Positions 1 to 6,292 of a stretch of 6,927 bases of DNA are shown one piece after another; the first letter of the stretch is position 1, and every line of letters starts with the position of its first letter. The position numbers were made by a program, and so were the translations under genes. The stretch comes from Treponema sp. (GTDB lineage Bacteria; Spirochaetota; Spirochaetia; Treponematales; Treponemataceae): contig DLYJ01000041.1 of NCBI GenBank assembly GCA_003447785.1, positions 1-6,927 on the forward strand, in the 5' to 3' direction. The notes under the pieces are model-generated. The model was not told where the DNA came from. It searched no databases and was given only the letters and a program-made list of their open reading frames with translations.

Positions 1-50
1 AGGAAGGCGGAAAACTTATTGCCCTTTTAAAGCCTTATCTGTTATTCTGA
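1..50 (+). CDS. 3' end of an unidentified upstream gene (partial)
   Basis: Reading from base 3, the frame gives EGGKLIALLKPYLLF and stops at TGA 48-50. The GGKLIALLKP stretch resembles the late beta-strand region of class I methyltransferases, but 15 residues are too few to name a family. Another frame is open only to base 30 (RKAENLLPF then TAA) and is less protein-like. If the call is right, this gene ends 4 bases before the FliL-like gene and the two are probably co-transcribed. The 5' part lies outside the window. Frame choice is inferred from composition only. Confidence 0.4.
   Translation, partial: EGGKLIALLKPYLLF
19..48 (+). promoter_or_regulatory. weak promoter-like pair before the FliL-like gene
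   Basis: TTGCCC (19-24) and TATTCT (43-48) are 18 bases apart, each matching the sigma70 consensus at 4 of 6 positions. The -10-like box ends 6 bases before the ATG at 55, the same geometry as the better promoters elsewhere in the window. The pair lies inside the probable end of the upstream gene and could be chance in AT-rich sequence. Confidence 0.22.
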
Positions 51-54
51 TTTT

Positions 55-516
55 ATGGTTTTAAATCGCTTTCTTCTTTTTATTCTGGGTGCACTTCTCT
101 CAATCTTTTTAATAACGGGCGGTATTTTTATCCTGACCCACAGAAATGAAAAACCTGCACCGTTTGAACAAAGCAGTGATCAGTCAATTTTTACGATAAA
201 GCAAAAACCTGTTTACAAACAAATCGGACAGCTCCGCTCAAGCACAAAGGCAGACGGTAAAAATTCGACGGCGGTGATTGTAATTACACCTTATCTTGAA
301 TACGAAACAGAAGATGTAAGTTTTTACGAAGAGCTGGATTCAAAAAGCTTAAAAATCCGCCAGACAATTCAAAATTATTTTTCCGGATACACTTTAAAAC
401 AAATAAACCAGAAAGGAGAAGATCTTGTCAAAGCAGAACTGCTTGAACAGATAAACTCGCTTCTGGTTTTACAAAAATTATCTGCAATCTATTTTACAGA
501 ATATCAGTTTTTCTAG
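55..516 (+). CDS. FliL-family single-pass membrane protein
   Basis: The protein has 153 residues. One N-terminal membrane anchor lies at about residues 5-28 with a short positive tail (HR), followed by a low-complexity linker (about 30-65) and a periplasmic domain. The domain ends in a pattern typical of FliL: a hydrophobic strand (VIVITPYLEY, 73-82), then GEDLVKAELLEQIN, then a C-terminal IYFTEYQFF in place of the usual 'IYFTEF' ending. FliL proteins surround the flagellar stator and support motor torque or assembly. No other flagellar structural gene is visible here, so this may be a FliL paralogue and not the fliL of the main flagellar operon; function beyond the family is inferred. The start is the ATG at 55, right after the anchor's upstream limit. 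No Shine-Dalgarno sequence is visible before it. The stop TAG (514-516) overlaps the stop of the convergent peptidase gene. Confidence 0.72.
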   Translation: MVLNRFLLFILGALLSIFLITGGIFILTHRNEKPAPFEQSSDQSIFTIKQKPVYKQIGQLRSSTKADGKNSTAVIVITPYLEYETEDVSFYEELDSKSLKIRQTIQNYFSGYTLKQINQKGEDLVKAELLEQINSLLVLQKLSAIYFTEYQFF

Positions 517-1502
517 TTCCACAGGTTGGCAGGGTTAACCTGTCGTCCATTCTTGAACACAGTAAAGTGGAGGTGCGGGCCTGTACTCAAACCTGTACTT
601 CCTACCCGTCCGATACGGGTATTAAGGTCAACCCACTGTCCCTCTACTGCAAGGATTTGACTCATGTGTCCATACAAAGTTTGATAACCTGAGTGGTGTT
701 CAATAAGTACGAAGTATCCGTAAGTGTTGTTGAAACCTGTTTTAATTACTCTTCCGGGCATTGCGGCCCAGATTGAAGTTCCCTGAGGGCAGGCCATGTC
801 TATACCGCCGTGATATGAGCGAACACCTGAGAACGGTGACTTACGCCAGCCGAATGAAGAAGACATATACCATCGTGCGTGGATCGGCTTTTTGAACAGG
901 TCTCCGTTGATTTCCTGACGTGTAATGCGGTCCAGTTCTGCATCAGGAACAAAGAGCATGTTACCGGCCTTTAGAACTGCACTTTCTTCAACATTGTTCA
1001 AAGCGGCAATTTTTGCCGGTTCAACTTCATATTTTTTGGCAATTGAACCAATAGTTTCGCCATCGTTACGAACGGTGTACATAATTCCTGCAATTGACGG
1101 AATGCGGAGGTATGTTCCGATCTGCATTGTTCTTGATGAACGCACATTGTTTACGGAAATAATTGTATCAGAAGTAATGTCAAACTGTTCGGCGATATTT
1201 CCGATGATATCACCCTTACGAACGCGGTAAGATTTATAATAAAGTTCCGGGATGTCAGAATCATCCTGAGACTGATGGGCTTGGGCAGTATTATCTGTAA
1301 CTACAGGCATGCCCGGTGTTTCAAAACCACCCTGGCCGTTTTCTGGCTGAGCCTGTGCATTTACAATCAGCGCAGAAACAATTACAAGGGAACATGCGGC
1401 CATTGCAACCGATACACATTCAACCGTTTTGATAAGATTGTTTCTTTTTAGCATTCTTCCGGCATAAAAAAGTATATTTTCTTTTATTTTTTCAATTTTC
1501 AT
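513..1502 (-). CDS. LysM-domain M23 family metallopeptidase, membrane-targeted
   Basis: The protein has 329 residues. A hydrophobic segment at about 29-48 follows an unusually long charged N-terminus; an AQA motif (49-51) could be a signal peptidase site, so it is either a long signal peptide or an anchor. A Gln/Pro-rich linker follows, then two LysM peptidoglycan-binding modules (about 90-136 and 141-186, the first with 'YRVRKGDIIGNIAEQF'), then a C-terminal M23 (lysostaphin-type) domain. The zinc and catalytic residues are intact: H231 and D235 in HGGID, H279 in YGHM, and H310/H312 in HLHF. Active M23 enzymes cut peptide cross-links in peptidoglycan during growth and division, and the conserved residues favour an active enzyme. 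The ATG at 1502 is preferred over an in-frame TTG at 1523 because GCGGA lies about 8 bases upstream of it and the TTG has no ribosome site. It is the second gene after rlmE, 24 bases downstream, and should share its transcript. Confidence 0.9.
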   Translation of the reverse strand: MKIEKIKENILFYAGRMLKRNNLIKTVECVSVAMAACSLVIVSALIVNAQAQPENGQGGFETPGMPVVTDNTAQAHQSQDDSDIPELYYKSYRVRKGDIIGNIAEQFDITSDTIISVNNVRSSRTMQIGTYLRIPSIAGIMYTVRNDGETIGSIAKKYEVEPAKIAALNNVEESAVLKAGNMLFVPDAELDRITRQEINGDLFKKPIHARWYMSSSFGWRKSPFSGVRSYHGGIDMACPQGTSIWAAMPGRVIKTGFNNTYGYFVLIEHHSGYQTLYGHMSQILAVEGQWVDLNTRIGRVGSTGLSTGPHLHFTVFKNGRQVNPANLWN

Positions 1503-1526
1503 TTCTAATCCGCGCCCCGACAATTT

Positions 1527-2123
1527 TTATTTTTTATTAATTCCAATCAGATAAGTTTCAAAACTTTCTGCACGACAGGCTACAGGTTTAAAACCTTTTG
1601 CCTGGGTAAAAGTTTCTCTCATCATTTTTAAAAGAGCCTGCTGGTCTCCGTTCTGGAAGATTTTGACAGCAAAATTTCCGCCCTTTTTTAACATTGTCTG
1701 AGCATAATAAATTGCCATCTTAACAAGCCCCTGACTCCTTGCCGTATCAACAATTCTGTTGCCGGTTGTTAAAGGAGCGGCGTCACAAACAACAAGGTCA
1801 AAAGGACCTTCTTTTTTGATTGATTCGCGGATCGAGTTTTCATTCAAGTCACCCTGAATAAAAACAAGATTGTCGCCCTTAACATCTTTTGACAAAGGAT
1901 TCAAATCGCAGGAAACTACCTTACCCGTTCCGTCCATAGTTCTCAAAAGAAAGGTCGTCCAGCTTCCCGGAGCGGCACCCAGGTCAAGCACGGTATAATT
2001 CTTTTTAATCATACCAAACTTTTCGTCGATTTCCTTGAGTTTATAGACTGAGCGGGCCGGATAACCTTCAGAAAACGCTTTCTGAGACCAGTAATCCGGA
2101 CTTTTGTAAGAGTTCGATGCCAT
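1527..2123 (-). CDS. rlmE: 23S rRNA (uridine-2'-O)-methyltransferase RlmE (RrmJ/FtsJ)
   Basis: The protein has 198 residues, close to the usual size for this family. It is a Rossmann-fold SAM-dependent enzyme that in E. coli methylates the 2'-OH of U2552 in the 23S rRNA A-loop, late in 50S assembly. The SAM motif is LDLGAAPGSWT (46-56), with an acidic residue D73 after strand 2. The K-D-K-E catalytic tetrad is complete by comparison with E. coli: K28 (VYKLKEID), D114 (VVCDAAP), K154 (FAVKIFQ) and E189 (ESFETYLIG). The start is the ATG at 2123 because MASNSYKSPDYW leads straight into the conserved SVYKLKEID region. The frame stays open upstream to 2513, but that extension has no family similarity and overlaps the divergent prenyl synthase gene. 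There is no clear Shine-Dalgarno sequence. The M23 peptidase gene follows on the same strand; no functional link is obvious. Confidence 0.93.
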   Translation of the reverse strand: MASNSYKSPDYWSQKAFSEGYPARSVYKLKEIDEKFGMIKKNYTVLDLGAAPGSWTTFLLRTMDGTGKVVSCDLNPLSKDVKGDNLVFIQGDLNENSIRESIKKEGPFDLVVCDAAPLTTGNRIVDTARSQGLVKMAIYYAQTMLKKGGNFAVKIFQNGDQQALLKMMRETFTQAKGFKPVACRAESFETYLIGINKK

Positions 2124-2163
2124 ATTTATTAATCGGTTGAATTTAATCAGATTTTTAATATTT

Positions 2164-2191
2164 TGTATATAAAGTTTGTCATTACCGCCAA
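2164..2191 (-). promoter_or_regulatory. candidate promoter for rlmE
   Basis: On the - strand, TTGGCG (bases 2191-2186) and TATACA (2169-2164) are 16 bases apart. The predicted start is near 2157, giving a leader of about 34 bases before the ATG at 2123. The -10 box is good and the -35 fair, with spacing one base short of optimal. The pair interlocks with the opposite-strand promoter of the prenyl synthase gene. AT-rich sequence nearby offers other possible -10 boxes. Confidence 0.45.
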
Positions 2192-2204
2192 ATTTATTTA
2201 TAAT
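2176..2204 (+). promoter_or_regulatory. sigma70-type promoter of the prenyl synthase operon
   Basis: TTGTCA (2176-2181), a 17-base spacer, then a perfect TATAAT (2199-2204). This is the best promoter in the window. The predicted transcription start is near 2211, only about 4 bases before the ATG at 2215, so the mRNA would be nearly leaderless. It should drive the prenyl synthase, TPR and RseC-like genes. Confidence 0.75.
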
Positions 2205-2214
2205 AGACTGTAGA

Positions 2215-3279
2215 ATGAATAAGGAATTTATAAATATACTGGAAAAAATAGAAAATACACTCAACACGGCCCTTCCAGACACTGCAAACAGCAGCTGGAT
2301 CCGGGACGCATTCGGCACAATTGCACCATGTATCAGCCAGGACCACTTTGTTGAACTCATAGAACCATGTAAAAATCTCATCAAACTCGGCGGAAAACGC
2401 TGGCGCCCGCTTCTTCTCGTTTTGTGCGCCCGGCTTGTAAGCCAGTCCAAAAAGACAGACTTTGACGAAAAAAAGGCATATTCCCTTACACCTCTTGTTG
2501 AATTTGCACACAATGCAAGTCTGATTCATGACGATATCGAAGACTCCGCAGACACCCGCCGCGGAAAGCCGTGCGCCCACATCACATACGGCATGGACCG
2601 CGCCATCAACGCAGGCTCATGGCTTTATTTTGAAGGCGCCACCGCAATTTTAAGCGGACCATTTTCTGATTCAGAAAAGCTAAAACTCTACGAACTCTTT
2701 CTCCGCGAATTACGCCTTCTCCACCTTGGCCAGGCAATGGACATAAAATGGCACAGAAACAAGGAACTGATTCCCACACAGGATGAATACAAGGCAATGG
2801 TTTCCAACAAAACCGGAACCCTCGCCCGTCTTGCAGTAGAAGCAGGCTTTTTTGCAGGCGGTGCTTCAGAAAAAGAAATCCTTGAAGCAGGAAAAATTGC
2901 CCAGGACATCGGTGTGGGCTTTCAGATTATTGACGACGTAACAAACCTTACCACAGGCAACCCGGGCAAAAAACGGGGAGACGACATTGTAGAAGGCAAA
3001 AAGTCCCTTCCGGTCCTTATTCATCTCCAGAACAGGCCTTCAGACAAAAAGGCACTTGCAGACCTGTTCTCTCAGGCCGCAGCCGAAGGAATCGACAGTC
3101 CGGCAGTAGAAAAAGCAATTGAACTGTTGAATTCGTCAGGTGCAGTCCGGGAAGCACAGAAATCCGGCTTTGAACTTGCACAGACTTCAGCTAAAAAACT
3201 GGCAGAATTTTTCGGCGTAAAAACTGATGCAGGTTCATTAATCGAAGAGCTTTTTACAAAAATGCTCCAGCCAAAATAA
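2215..3279 (+). CDS. trans-polyprenyl diphosphate synthase
   Basis: The protein has 354 residues and is cytoplasmic. It belongs to the all-trans isoprenyl diphosphate synthases, which condense isopentenyl diphosphate onto an allylic primer. Visible motifs are GGKRWRP (59-65, diphosphate binding), the first Asp-rich motif HDDIEDSADTRRG with D106, D107 and D110, GQAMD (172-176), KTG (199-201), and the second Asp-rich region FQIIDDVTN (D240, D241) followed by GKKRGDD and EGKKSLP. The second motif ends in Asn (N244) where most bacterial enzymes have Asp. The residue five before the first motif is Ala (A101) and there is no two-residue insertion in the motif; in this family that favours products longer than C15, but the product cannot be fixed from sequence. 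The start is the ATG at 2215; an in-frame TTG at 2176 coincides with the -35 box. No Shine-Dalgarno site precedes the ATG. It is the first gene of a three-gene operon. Confidence 0.88.
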   Translation: MNKEFINILEKIENTLNTALPDTANSSWIRDAFGTIAPCISQDHFVELIEPCKNLIKLGGKRWRPLLLVLCARLVSQSKKTDFDEKKAYSLTPLVEFAHNASLIHDDIEDSADTRRGKPCAHITYGMDRAINAGSWLYFEGATAILSGPFSDSEKLKLYELFLRELRLLHLGQAMDIKWHRNKELIPTQDEYKAMVSNKTGTLARLAVEAGFFAGGASEKEILEAGKIAQDIGVGFQIIDDVTNLTTGNPGKKRGDDIVEGKKSLPVLIHLQNRPSDKKALADLFSQAAAEGIDSPAVEKAIELLNSSGAVREAQKSGFELAQTSAKKLAEFFGVKTDAGSLIEELFTKMLQPK

Positions 3280-3285
3280 AGGAGG
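3280..3285 (+). promoter_or_regulatory. strong ribosome binding site of the TPR gene
   Basis: AGGAGG begins one base after the prenyl synthase stop codon and lies 8 bases before the ATG at 3294. It is a near-perfect Shine-Dalgarno sequence and fixes the start of the TPR gene. It contrasts with the lack of such sites before the first genes of the transcription units here. Confidence 0.9.
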
Positions 3286-3293
3286 TAAGTTTC

Positions 3294-3824
3294 ATGGTAG
3301 AAAACGCAGCACAGTTAAATACCCAGGCAATAGAATTTGCTTCCAAGGGTGAGTATAAGGAAGCCATTGCCTGCTTTAAAAAGGCACTCAGTTTTGAACG
3401 CAACAATTACCTTCTCTGGTACAATCTCGGAGTAACCTACCGTGACGCAGGCGATCTTTTCATGGCAATGGAAGCTCTCGAAAAGGCATATTCAATCGAA
3501 AACGAAGACGACGAAGTAATCGAAACCCTCGCCCTCGTAAATTACAATCTGGGCCTTACACAGGACGCCATCAGATACTGCTACGAAGGAATCGACTTAA
3601 ATCCTTCAAACGCACACATCTGGAACACCCTGGGTGTAATTTTTTACAATCAGGAAAATTACAACCAGGCCGCCAGTGCTTTTGAAAACGCCATTTCAAT
3701 CAATTCGTATTATTACGACGCCCTGTTCAACCTGCGCGACACTTATATGGAAACGGGCAATCAAGCAGGCTACCTGAGCTGTATTGAACAGATGAAGGCC
3801 ATCAAAGACAGCGGACAGATATGA
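3294..3824 (+). CDS. tetratricopeptide repeat (TPR) protein
   Basis: The protein has 176 residues and is almost entirely TPR: repeats at about 7-38 (AIEFASKGEYKEAIACFKKAL), 40-73 (LWYNLGVTYRDAGDLFMAMEALEKAY), 74-106, 108-141 (IWNTLGVIFYNQENYNQAASAFENAI) and a degenerate final unit at 142-173. There is no signal peptide or membrane segment, so it is predicted to be cytoplasmic. TPR proteins are binding scaffolds; the partner cannot be read from sequence. It lies 14 bases after the prenyl synthase gene, and its stop overlaps the next gene's start as ATGA, so all three are very likely co-transcribed and the last two translationally coupled. A role linked to the RseC-like membrane protein is inferred from coupling only. 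A strong AGGAGG site supports the ATG start. Confidence 0.88.
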   Translation: MVENAAQLNTQAIEFASKGEYKEAIACFKKALSFERNNYLLWYNLGVTYRDAGDLFMAMEALEKAYSIENEDDEVIETLALVNYNLGLTQDAIRYCYEGIDLNPSNAHIWNTLGVIFYNQENYNQAASAFENAISINSYYYDALFNLRDTYMETGNQAGYLSCIEQMKAIKDSGQI

Positions 3825-4231
3825 CAAACCTTGCTATTGTAAAAAAATCCAGCGGCTCACAGGCAGAAGTTAAACTTTTAAAAACTTCTTCCTGTATCAA
3901 TTGTGTCAGTGATTGTGTTACAAGGCAAAAATCTTTTGTAGTAGATAATCCTAAAAATCTTGAATTAAAACCGGGCGACTACGTAACAATTCAACTGCCG
4001 CCCCTTATTTCATCACTACAGGGATTGTTTTCACTGTTTTTTCCCATTCTTTTTACAGCATCAGCATACCTGGTTATCAGAAATGTAAAAATTCAGTTTT
4101 TTATGAATCTGGATGAATTAAAAATTTTCGGTTTAACCGCACTTGCCCTGATTGTTTCCATTGCATTTGTCACAATATTGAGCAGAATCAGGATAAGAGC
4201 GGTCCGATATCAGATTGCGGGCGTTTTATAA
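3821..4231 (+). CDS. RseC/MucC-like small membrane protein
   Basis: The protein has 136 residues. The layout matches the SoxR-reducing/RseC (MucC) family: an N-terminal cytoplasmic part with a strand rich in Val/Lys, a Cys cluster C25-x2-C28-x3-C32, a VDNP then PGDYVTI segment (41-57; the family has 'N...GD.V.v'), then two membrane helices at about 65-86 and 101-121 and a basic C-terminus (RIRIRAVRYQ). In proteobacteria relatives either modulate sigma-E signalling or belong to the membrane system that keeps SoxR reduced; neither partner is visible here, so the role is unknown. The Cys residues could hold a metal or act in redox chemistry (inference). The start ATG overlaps the TPR stop (ATGA) with only a weak GCGGA-like site upstream, indicating translational coupling. 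Codons end in A/T more than those of the two preceding genes. Confidence 0.72.
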   Translation: MTNLAIVKKSSGSQAEVKLLKTSSCINCVSDCVTRQKSFVVDNPKNLELKPGDYVTIQLPPLISSLQGLFSLFFPILFTASAYLVIRNVKIQFFMNLDELKIFGLTALALIVSIAFVTILSRIRIRAVRYQIAGVL

Positions 4232-4234
4232 GTT

Positions 4235-5422
4235 TTAAGCGTTCTGAAGTGCAATACGGCTGATTTCGCCGGCCATGTTTTCCAGAGAAACCTGTTTCTG
4301 AACGGCACCAAGTTCATATGCTACGCGCGGCATACCGTAAACGATGGATGTTTTTTCGTCCTGCCCCAAAGTCCAGGCTCCCTGTTTACGCATTCCGGCA
4401 AGTTCTACGGCACCGTCTTTACCCATACCGGTCATAATTACGCCGAGAGCGTGGTTGCCGAAAACCTTACCGACAGACTCAAACAAAACATCTGCAGAAG
4501 GTCTGTGACCGTTGCGCTGAGGTTCCTGACTTGTTCTGAGAATGTAAGAACCCAGGCCTGAGCGTTCAACATAAATGTGGTAGTTACCCGGAGCAATGTA
4601 AACGTGTCCGTTTTTGAGTGTTTCCCCGTCAACTGCTTCTGTAACAGTCAAAGGACAGATTCTGTCTAGAGATGCCGCAAACTCTTTTGTAAAGCCTGCC
4701 GGCATGTGCTGAACTACGAGAATCGGCTGTTTTACTGCAGGGTCAATTTCCTTAAAAACATCCCTCAGGGCATTTGGACCACCGGTTGAAATTCCGATTG
4801 CAATGACATCAACACGGCCCGGATTTGTAATCGGAGTGATTACGGCAGGCTGTTTGCGTTCAATTTTAAAATCAACTGCCGGAACAACAGGAATTTTTGG
4901 AGCTGCAGGAACCGGACGGCTGCCCATTGCTTCCTGGAGCTTTCTTTCAATTGCCCTGTCTTCTGCAAGTTTTGAATAATATTCTGAACTGAAAACCTGT
5001 TTGCCCTTTGAGCGTGCCCGTGCACCACCATAAGAGGCAATCATTTCTACGAGACGATCAGCAACAGCGTTGATGTCCATGGAAACCGAACCGTTTGGCT
5101 TTGTAATAAAGTCACTGGCACCAAGTTCCAGGGCTTCTACGGTAACAGCAGCTCCCTTTTCTGCAATTGATGACAGAATGATAACAGGAACATCGCCCCC
5201 GCTCTGCTTACGGTATTTGAGGTAATCAATACCTGTCATGACAGGCATTTCGATATCGAGGATAATTACATCGGGATTGCAGGCAGCAACTTTATCTATA
5301 AGAATCTGGCCATTCATTGCTTTGTCCACAACATGCATTCCAGGGGTACCATCGATAACTCTGGAAATGACGTTACGCATCAAAGCTGAATCATCACAAA
5401 CAAGAACACTTATATCATCCAT
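4235..5422 (-). CDS. cheB: chemotaxis protein-glutamate methylesterase CheB
   Basis: The protein has 395 residues, longer than the roughly 350 of E. coli CheB. The N-terminal receiver domain (about 4-125) has the acidic pair D10/D11, the phospho-acceptor D56 (VIILDIEMP), S84 and K108. The C-terminal methylesterase domain (about 203-393) has the catalytic triad S212 (GISTGGP), H239 (VQHMP) and D336 (TGMGKDG). CheB removes methyl groups from, and deamidates, chemoreceptor glutamates; phosphorylation by CheA relieves inhibition by the receiver domain. The linker (about 126-202) is long, first basic and charged, then Pro/Val-rich, and accounts for the extra length. It is second in the operon, 18 bases after cheR, with an AAGGA ribosome site. 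All catalytic residues are present, so it should be active. Confidence 0.96.
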   Translation of the reverse strand: MDDISVLVCDDSALMRNVISRVIDGTPGMHVVDKAMNGQILIDKVAACNPDVIILDIEMPVMTGIDYLKYRKQSGGDVPVIILSSIAEKGAAVTVEALELGASDFITKPNGSVSMDINAVADRLVEMIASYGGARARSKGKQVFSSEYYSKLAEDRAIERKLQEAMGSRPVPAAPKIPVVPAVDFKIERKQPAVITPITNPGRVDVIAIGISTGGPNALRDVFKEIDPAVKQPILVVQHMPAGFTKEFAASLDRICPLTVTEAVDGETLKNGHVYIAPGNYHIYVERSGLGSYILRTSQEPQRNGHRPSADVLFESVGKVFGNHALGVIMTGMGKDGAVELAGMRKQGAWTLGQDEKTSIVYGMPRVAYELGAVQKQVSLENMAGEISRIALQNA

Positions 5423-5431
5423 AGCCTTAAT

Positions 5432-5436
5432 TCCTT
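5432..5436 (-). promoter_or_regulatory. ribosome binding site of cheB
   Basis: AAGGA on the - strand lies 9 bases before the cheB ATG (5422), in the 18-base gap after the cheR stop. It supports the chosen start. A second AAGG lies only 2 bases from the ATG and is too close to work. Confidence 0.7.
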
Positions 5437-5440
5437 AAAA

Positions 5441-6256
5441 TTAAACGTTCTTCTGATAAAGACAAGCCCAGTCAGTTTTGAGGAATTCGAATTTTGTTTC
5501 CATTCCGAACAAAGATTCAGAGTGACCGATGAATAAGTAAGATTTAGGACCCATAGCGTCCCAGAATCTGTCGATACAAGCCTTTTGAGCCGGTTCATCA
5601 AAGTAAATAAGAACATTACGACAGAACACTACATCCAAATTCCTCATACCGGAATCGTTGCGGAGGTTATGGTAGTCAAACTTAATTGTAGACATCAAAT
5701 CCTGTACGACCTGATAGCCTTTATCATTTTTAATAAAATATTTGCTTAAAAAATTAGGTGGAATTCCGGCAATGCGGGACTCCGGATAGAATCCCTGCTG
5801 ACCGACCATCAGGGACTTAAGTGAAATATCAGAAGCGGTAATCTGAAATTTAAATGGAGGCGGAAGAATCTCCTTGAGAATCATTGCGATTGTGTACGGC
5901 TCTTCACCAGTTGAACATCCAGCACTCCAGATTTTGATTGTGTAATCCCCAGCCTTCTTTTTTTCTTCGATGACATGAGGAATTACATAATGAATGAGCG
6001 CATCAAAGTGAGGCTGATTTCTAAAAAAGCGTGTAAGATTTGTTGTAACCGAGTCAAGCATAATATTCATTTCTGCTTCGTCGGACATAATCAAATCATA
6101 ATACTCTTTGATAGTTCCAAGGCTCTTTTCGCGGAGCTTTTCCTTTAAGCGAGAATCAAGAATTGAACGATTCGTTGTCGAAAATGTGATGCCGCTCTTG
6201 TCATAAATGACTTTGCGGAACATATCAAATTCTGCATCTGTAAGTAAACCAGTCAT
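5441..6256 (-). CDS. cheR: chemotaxis protein methyltransferase CheR
   Basis: The protein has 271 residues, near the usual length. CheR transfers methyl groups from SAM to chemoreceptor glutamates and opposes CheB. The N-terminal helical domain (about 5-75) leads into the signature TTNLTRFFRNQPHF (71-84). The SAM-binding domain has WSAGCSTGEEPYTIAM (110-125), an acidic ligand D143 in ASDIS, and FCRNVLIYFD (211-220), then GHSESL (244-249). Every family hallmark is present. The ATG at 6256 is chosen because the domain starts within a few residues of it; no Shine-Dalgarno sequence precedes it, and a TATAAT box ends only 7 bases upstream. It is the first gene of the cheR-cheB operon, divergent from the lptC-like gene. 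No receptor, CheA, CheW or CheY gene is in the window. Confidence 0.96.
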   Translation of the reverse strand: MTGLLTDAEFDMFRKVIYDKSGITFSTTNRSILDSRLKEKLREKSLGTIKEYYDLIMSDEAEMNIMLDSVTTNLTRFFRNQPHFDALIHYVIPHVIEEKKKAGDYTIKIWSAGCSTGEEPYTIAMILKEILPPPFKFQITASDISLKSLMVGQQGFYPESRIAGIPPNFLSKYFIKNDKGYQVVQDLMSTIKFDYHNLRNDSGMRNLDVVFCRNVLIYFDEPAQKACIDRFWDAMGPKSYLFIGHSESLFGMETKFEFLKTDWACLYQKNV

Positions 6257-6263
6257 AACGTTA

Positions 6264-6292
6264 ATTATAATCCGTTAAATCTGAAATAGCAA
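6264..6292 (-). promoter_or_regulatory. candidate promoter of cheR-cheB
   Basis: On the - strand, TTGCTA (6292-6287), a 17-base spacer, then a perfect TATAAT (6269-6264). The predicted start falls at about 6257, one base before or at the A of the cheR ATG, so the mRNA would be leaderless. The -35 box forms one end of a perfect palindrome (6287-6303), which suggests a bound regulator. Confidence 0.6.

Noticed and set aside
521..543. Inverted repeat ACAGGTT...AACCTGT after the FliL-like stop as a terminator
   Set aside because: The stem is 7 bases with a 9-base loop and no T-run on either strand, and it codes for the conserved C-terminus of the M23 protein.
925..1230. Open frame of about 100 codons antisense to the LysM region
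   Set aside because: It is fully inside the peptidase gene on the other strand, has no recognisable domain and no ribosome site.
1503..1523. TTG at 1523 as the start of the M23 peptidase
   Set aside because: It lies 3 bases from the rlmE stop with no ribosome site; the ATG at 1502 has a purine-rich GCGGA at suitable spacing.
2176..2214. TTG at 2176 as the start of the prenyl synthase
   Set aside because: The TTG is part of the -35 box TTGTCA, has no ribosome site, and would lie upstream of the predicted transcript start.
2124..2513. Upstream extension of the rlmE frame to 2513
   Set aside because: The added 130 residues have no family similarity, run antisense through the prenyl synthase gene and its promoter, and the conserved RlmE N-terminus starts at 2123.
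2194..2909. Several - strand open frames opposite the prenyl synthase gene
   Set aside because: They are antisense shadows of a well-supported gene, with Cys/Trp/Arg-rich, non-conserved translations.
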